A stretch of 9,114 nucleotides of DNA from Pseudomonadota bacterium. Its GTDB lineage: Bacteria; Desulfobacterota; Syntrophia; Syntrophales; UBA5619. The translations under genes and the position numbers were made by a program. This document shows positions 5,188-9,114 of the stretch, in pieces. How positions within the stretch are numbered: the stretch's first letter is position 1; each line of letters starts with the position of its first letter. Location: assembly GCA_018827585.1 (NCBI GenBank), contig JAHJXP010000006.1, positions 1 to 9,114 of the forward strand, read 5' to 3'. The notes under the pieces were generated by a model, which saw nothing but the letters and a program-made list of their open reading frames with translations, made no database searches and was not told where the DNA came from.

Positions 5188-7281
5188 ATGGCCAACAAAC
5201 TGGAAAATGTCAGGAATATCGGGATCAGCGCCCATATCGACTCGGGAAAGACCACCCTGACCGAGAGGATATTGTTCTATACGAAACGGATTCACGCCAT
5301 CCACGACGTGAAGGGCAAAGACGGCGTCGGCGCGACCATGGACTCCATGGAGCTGGAAAAGGAGCGCGGCATCACCATCGCCTCGGCGGCGACATTCTGC
5401 TCCTGGCTGGACCATGAGATCAACATCATCGACACCCCGGGGCATGTGGATTTCACCATCGAGGTCGAACGTTCCCTCCGGGTGCTGGACGGCGCGGTGT
5501 TGGTCCTCTGCTCCGTAGGCGGCGTTCAGTCGCAATCGATCACGGTGGATCATCAGATGAAGCGCTACCGGGTGCCCTGCATTGCCTTCATCAACAAGTG
5601 CGACCGGAGCGGCGCCGATCCCTCCCGGGTGATCGGCCAGCTCCGCACGAAGCTGGGCCACAATGCGGTCGCCATGCAGATCCCGATTTCCCTGGAAGCG
5701 GATTTCCAGGGCGTCATCGATCTGCTGGCCATGAAGGCCCTCTATTTCGAAGGGGAAAACGGCGAGCGAGTCCGGATCGCGGAAATTCCCGGGGAACTCA
5801 TCGCCGAGGCCCGCGCGAAGCGGGAGGAAATGATCGATGCCGCATCCATGTTCTCGGATGAACTGACGGAGGCGATCCTCGAAGAGAAGACGATTTCCGA
5901 CGCGCTGATCATCGAGGCCGTCCGGCGGGGGACCCTGGCGCGGAAACTGACCCCCGTCTTCCTGGGCTCGGCTTACAAGAACAAAGGGGTGCAGCCGCTG
6001 CTGGATGCAGTGACGCGTTACCTTCCCTGTCCGGCGGACATCGAAAACACCGCCCTCGACTTAGAGCATGTGGAGACCCCGGTGCCGCTTTTGCCGGATC
6101 CCGCAAAACCGATTGTCGCCCTCGCCTTCAAGCTCGAGGACGGTCCCTACGGGCAGCTGACGTACGTCCGCGTGTACCAGGGCGCACTGGCCAAGGGATC
6201 GGCGATCGTCAACACCCGGAACGGCAAGAAGACGAAGATTGGGCGGCTGGTCCGCATGCACGCCGATCAGATGGAGGATATCGAGGTTGTCTCGGCCGGC
6301 TATATCGGGGCCCTTTTCGGGATCGAGTGCTCCTCCGGCGACACCTTCGTTTCACCCGGCGCGAATTTGACCATGACCTCGATGTTTGTCCCGGAGCCGG
6401 TCATCTCGCTGGCGATCGCCCCCAAGGACAACAAATCGCAGATAAACATGTCCAAAGCCCTGAACCGTTTCACGAAAGAGGACCCGACCTTCCGCACCCA
6501 CGTGGACGAGGAGACCAGCGAGACGATTATCGAGGGGATGGGGGAGTTGCACCTGGACATTTATGTGGAGAGGATGAAACGGGAATACTCCGCCGAGGTG
6601 GAGACGGGGAAGCCGCGGGTCGCCTACCGCGAGACGATCACCCAGCGGGGGGAATTCAACTACACCCATAAGAAGCAGACGGGCGGCGCCGGCCAGTACG
6701 GGCGAGTGGCCGGCTATCTCGAGCCGATCACGGACGAGCCGGCGGATTTTATCTTTGACAATCAGGTGAGGGGCGGTTCGATTCCCACCCAGTACATTGC
6801 CGCCTGCGAAAAGAGTTTCCGGCTGTGCATGGCCAAGGGGCCCAAGATGGAGTTTCCCGTCACGGGGATCAGGGTCGTCATCAACGACGGGGCCTCCCAT
6901 CAGGTGGATTCCTCCGACATGGCCTTTCAGGCGGCCGCCCGCGGGGCTTTCCGCGAGGGCTATGCCAAGGCCAAACCGGTCATCCATGAGCCGATCATGA
7001 AGGTCGTCGTGGAGACGCCGACCGAGTTCCAGGGCGCCGTGATGGGGCTCCTCAACCAGAGGCGGGGGATGATCGTCGGGGCCCAGGACGAGGGGACCCT
7101 ATCCGTGGTCGAGGCCCAGGTTCCGCTGGCGGAGATGTTCGGCTTTTCCACGGTCCTGAGGTCCTCGACGCAGGGGAAGGCGCAGTTCACCATGGAATTC
7201 GCCCTTTACCGGCAGGTACCCCAGTCCATTGCCGAAAAGATCGCGGAAGAGATCGCCTCGCGGAAGAAGAGCGCGGCATGA
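5188..7281 (+). CDS. fusA: Elongation factor G, spdEFG1 / mitochondrial-EFG1 type
   Basis: This 697-residue translational GTPase drives tRNA-mRNA translocation on the ribosome. G motifs: P-loop AHIDSGKT (15-22), switch I RGITI with Thr63, DTPGH (82-86) and NKCD (136-139). The domain IV tip HKKQTGGAGQYG and the domain IV/V segments INDGASHQVDSSDMAF and LNQRRGMI are present, so the protein is full length. The IDSGKT P-loop (rather than VDAGKT) and KGKDGVGATMDSMELEKERG are typical of mitochondrial EFG1 and of spdEFG1 from spirochaetes, planctomycetes and deltaproteobacteria, in which translocation and ribosome recycling are divided between two EF-Gs; by family knowledge this is the translocase copy. 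ATG 5188 is preferred over an in-frame ATG at 5152 because GAAGAAGG lies just upstream and the MANKLENVRNIGI start is family-like. No rpsL/rpsG/tuf neighbours are present. Confidence 0.93.
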   Translation: MANKLENVRNIGISAHIDSGKTTLTERILFYTKRIHAIHDVKGKDGVGATMDSMELEKERGITIASAATFCSWLDHEINIIDTPGHVDFTIEVERSLRVLDGAVLVLCSVGGVQSQSITVDHQMKRYRVPCIAFINKCDRSGADPSRVIGQLRTKLGHNAVAMQIPISLEADFQGVIDLLAMKALYFEGENGERVRIAEIPGELIAEARAKREEMIDAASMFSDELTEAILEEKTISDALIIEAVRRGTLARKLTPVFLGSAYKNKGVQPLLDAVTRYLPCPADIENTALDLEHVETPVPLLPDPAKPIVALAFKLEDGPYGQLTYVRVYQGALAKGSAIVNTRNGKKTKIGRLVRMHADQMEDIEVVSAGYIGALFGIECSSGDTFVSPGANLTMTSMFVPEPVISLAIAPKDNKSQINMSKALNRFTKEDPTFRTHVDEETSETIIEGMGELHLDIYVERMKREYSAEVETGKPRVAYRETITQRGEFNYTHKKQTGGAGQYGRVAGYLEPITDEPADFIFDNQVRGGSIPTQYIAACEKSFRLCMAKGPKMEFPVTGIRVVINDGASHQVDSSDMAFQAAARGAFREGYAKAKPVIHEPIMKVVVETPTEFQGAVMGLLNQRRGMIVGAQDEGTLSVVEAQVPLAEMFGFSTVLRSSTQGKAQFTMEFALYRQVPQSIAEKIAEEIASRKKSAA

Positions 7282-7355
7282 GAGCAGGCGCGGCCATAGC
7301 CTTTCTCTCCCGGCCTGCCGGACAGATAATAAACTTGAAAGACAGGGAGACCGAT

Positions 7356-8054
7356 ATGCTGAAACAAGACCTTATCCTACGCAATCCCTTGCGGCTTCTT
7401 GGTTTTGAAACGGAGGACATTCTTCCTGCCGGGGGATTGGGCGCCGTTCTCGCCCATGCCGGCGTGGGGAAAACCGCCCTCCTCGTTCAGCTGGCCCTCA
7501 ACGGGATGCTCAGGAACAGAAACGTCCTCCACGTCAGCCTCAACGACCCCGTAAACAAGGTGACCCTCTGGTACCGGGAGTTGTTTGAGCATCTCGCCGA
7601 CCGGTATGAGACCGGCCGTGTCAACCGGCTCTGGGAATCCGTTCTGCCGCACCGCTTCATCATGACGTTCCGCGTCGAGGCCTTCAGCGTTCCCAAGCTC
7701 GAGGAGCGACTGCACGATCTGACCGAACCGGGCATCTTCTCCCCGGAGATCATGATCATCGACGGTCTGCACTGCGATGCGACCATGCAGAACGATCTGG
7801 CGGCCTTAAAAAATCTGGCCGGGAAAAAAGGGATGCGCGTCTGGTTGACCGTTCATACCCACCGCCATGAATCACCGGGCGAGGATGGCCTCCCGGCGTC
7901 CTTTTCGCCGGTTGCCGGTCTGTTCGATCTTGTCCTGGAGCTCCGGCCGGAAAGGGCGGACGTCCACATCAAGCTGCTCAGAGGCGCGGCTACCGCCGCC
8001 GGGTCAAACCTGCTGCTGGATCCCTCGACGATGCTGATCAAGGATCATTCTTGA
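7356..8054 (+). CDS. RecA/KaiC-like P-loop ATPase of unknown function
   Basis: I do not recognise this 232-residue protein as a named family. It has a Walker A motif AHAGVGKT (33-40) after a short strand, a Walker B strand EIMIIDGLH (131-139), and a following strand VWLTVHTHR (162-170) like the sensor segment of RecA-type ATPases. HVSLNDPVNKVTLWYRELF (59-77) follows the first strand as in KaiC/RadA-like cores. No DNA-binding, zinc or membrane segment is evident. Start: ATG 7356 has AGGGAGA at a good distance; an alternative ATG at 7278 overlaps the EF-G stop (ATGA) but has a poor ribosome-binding site and would add 26 non-conserved-looking residues. The gene follows EF-G by 74 bases on the same strand and may be cotranscribed, but no functional link can be deduced. 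Confidence 0.72.
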   Translation: MLKQDLILRNPLRLLGFETEDILPAGGLGAVLAHAGVGKTALLVQLALNGMLRNRNVLHVSLNDPVNKVTLWYRELFEHLADRYETGRVNRLWESVLPHRFIMTFRVEAFSVPKLEERLHDLTEPGIFSPEIMIIDGLHCDATMQNDLAALKNLAGKKGMRVWLTVHTHRHESPGEDGLPASFSPVAGLFDLVLELRPERADVHIKLLRGAATAAGSNLLLDPSTMLIKDHS

Positions 8055-8067
8055 TCGCCCAAGTTGA

Positions 8068-8152
8068 AAGGGCGCAGACGGTCCGTCCGCCCTTGTCCGG
8101 GGAGCAGCCTTGCTGCTCCGACAAGAAGTCAAAAAAGTCTCTAACACTTTTT
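8068..8152 (+). other. Structured intergenic region before recC
   Basis: Three inverted repeats fill this stretch. AAGGGCG (8068-8074) pairs with CGCCCTT (8088-8094), with GACGG/CCGTC inside. CTTGTC (8092-8097) pairs with GACAAG (8120-8125) around a perfect GGAGCAGC/GCTGCTCC hairpin (8101-8108, 8112-8119). AAAAAGT (8132-8138) pairs with ACTTTTT (8146-8152). The first and second stems share CTT at 8092-8094, so their outer pairs are mutually exclusive. No T-run follows the GC-rich stems directly, so termination is uncertain. Confidence 0.5.
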
Positions 8153-8225
8153 CTGCTTGTATTTTGCCCCGATGAATTGGACAATACCGCCCGCAGCTCA
8201 TCCAGGAAAAAGGGCAGGGAAGTTC

Positions 8226-9114
8226 ATGGCCTGTTTCAATCTCTTCGTCAGCAACCGGATGGAAGTGCTTGCGGAACGGCTTGCCGATGCCATCCGGAGT
8301 CCCCTTTCCTCTCCCCTGCAGAGCGAAATCGTCATCGTCCCGAACCGGGGCATGGAACGCTGGCTCTCTCAGCAGATCGCCCGCCGTCTGGGCGTCTGCG
8401 CAAACATCCGCTTTCCTTTTCCGCGCGCCTTCCTTTACGGAACCCTGAAGGAATTGACGGGCGCCGCGGCGGGCGATGAATACGAGCCGGAGATCATGAC
8501 CTGGCGGATCATGAAAATCCTGCCGGTTGCACTTTTTCGCCCCTCTTTCGAAAGCCTCAGGCGCTATCTTGCCGACGATCCTGCCGGCCTCAAGCGGTTT
8601 CAGCTGGCCTCCTGCATTGCCCGGGTCTTTGACACCTATCTGATTTTCCGTCCGGAGATGGTTGCGGCCTGGGAAAGAGGGGAAAACGGAACCGGAGAAG
8701 AGGCCTGGCAGGCTGAACTATGGCGGATGATGCGAACCGGATTCGACGCGGACCATATCATCACCCACCGCGGAATCATTCTTCAGCGGCTCCGCGCCGT
8801 TCCCCCTTCGCCGGCGATCCTTCCCCAACGGGTTTCCATCTTCGGCATTTCCACGCTCCCGATGTTTTATCTGGATCTCTTTCACGCCTTGTCACAGGCA
8901 ATGGAGGTCAATTGCTTCTTCATGAATCCCTGCCGCGAGTTCTGGGGGGATATCCGTTCGGAGAAGGAAGCAGGGCGCATGGTGCAGAGGGTTCGCGAAC
9001 GGACCGGGCGGTATGGGTTCAGCGGAGAGGATCTTTACCTGGAGGAAGGAAACTCGCTGCTGGCCTCTCTGGGAAAACAGGGCCGCGACTATTTTGCCCA
9101 CCTGGCGGGTCTCG
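8226..9114 (+). CDS. recC: Exodeoxyribonuclease V gamma subunit, RecC (5' part, runs off the window)
   Basis: The open frame runs from ATG 8226 to the window end without a stop (296 codons visible). RecC is the Chi-recognising, non-catalytic helicase-like subunit of the RecBCD helicase-nuclease, which processes double-strand breaks for RecA and degrades foreign linear DNA. Family landmarks are clear: an N-terminal FNLFVSNRMEVLAERLA, then IVIVPNRGMERWLSQQIA (about residues 35-52), GVCANIRFPFPRAFL, and SIFGISTLPMFYLDLFHAL followed by FFMNPCREFWGDI (about 221-255). These match the degenerate helicase-like N-terminal part of RecC. RecC is normally over 1000 residues, so most of it lies beyond 9114; recB and recD are expected downstream. 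The start is supported by the family-like N-terminus and an AGGGAAG ribosome-binding site just upstream. Confidence 0.9.
   Translation, partial: MACFNLFVSNRMEVLAERLADAIRSPLSSPLQSEIVIVPNRGMERWLSQQIARRLGVCANIRFPFPRAFLYGTLKELTGAAAGDEYEPEIMTWRIMKILPVALFRPSFESLRRYLADDPAGLKRFQLASCIARVFDTYLIFRPEMVAAWERGENGTGEEAWQAELWRMMRTGFDADHIITHRGIILQRLRAVPPSPAILPQRVSIFGISTLPMFYLDLFHALSQAMEVNCFFMNPCREFWGDIRSEKEAGRMVQRVRERTGRYGFSGEDLYLEEGNSLLASLGKQGRDYFAHLAGL

Noticed and set aside
6352..6987. 211-residue - strand open frame opposite EF-G
   Set aside because: It is a shadow of EF-G domains III-V, with Gly/Arg/His-rich translation typical of antisense frames.
8051..8479. 142-residue + strand open frame overlapping the start of recC
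   Set aside because: It runs through structured intergenic DNA into recC in the wrong frame; RecC motifs are in the frame starting at 8226.

Overview
This window joins two different kinds of DNA. Positions 1 to about 2600 look like an integron gene-cassette array with no integrase in view, carrying small stress and defence type genes. Positions from about 2600 to the end are a GC-rich chromosomal backbone with housekeeping genes. All recognised genes are on the + strand. The host is probably a deltaproteobacterium (Desulfobacterota, perhaps Syntrophus/Smithella-like). The main clue is an elongation factor G whose G1 and switch sequences are of the spirochaete/planctomycete/deltaproteobacterial (spdEFG1) and mitochondrial EFG1 type. 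This placement is an inference from family knowledge, not a database match.

Array (1-2609). Three cassettes follow each other. The first carries a HicB antitoxin and HicA toxin (275-687) and ends in an 88-bp attC site (693-780). The second carries an exported staphylococcal-nuclease-like protein fused to a ComEA-like helix-hairpin-helix domain (796-1680) and ends in an exactly 59-bp attC site (1694-1752) with perfectly complementary GCCTAAC/GTTAGGC ends. The third carries an MNT nucleotidyltransferase and HEPN pair (1784-2487) and ends in an attC-like site (2504 onward) whose right end is disrupted at a 41-bp palindrome (2563-2603). Left of hicB lies a set of nested inverted repeats (42-209). 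The cassette genes are visibly AT-richer than the backbone.

Backbone (2600-9114). In order: a class II fructose-bisphosphate aldolase (2697-3716) with a possible terminator; a class V PLP-dependent aminotransferase (3887-5015) split by a +1 frameshift in a run of seven C; fusA-type EF-G (5188-7281); an unrecognised RecA/KaiC-like P-loop ATPase (7356-8054); and the 5' part of recC, the gamma subunit of exodeoxyribonuclease V (8226 to the window end). Candidate sigma70 promoters precede the aminotransferase and EF-G.

How the parts work together: the array holds two toxin-antitoxin-type modules, which are known to stabilise cassette arrays, around one secreted nuclease. The nuclease gene has a C-tract between its two domains where either a one-base gain or a one-base loss would stop translation just as the second domain begins. 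The backbone genes appear to be separate transcription units (central carbon metabolism, amino-acid metabolism, translation, DNA repair) with no evident shared pathway.
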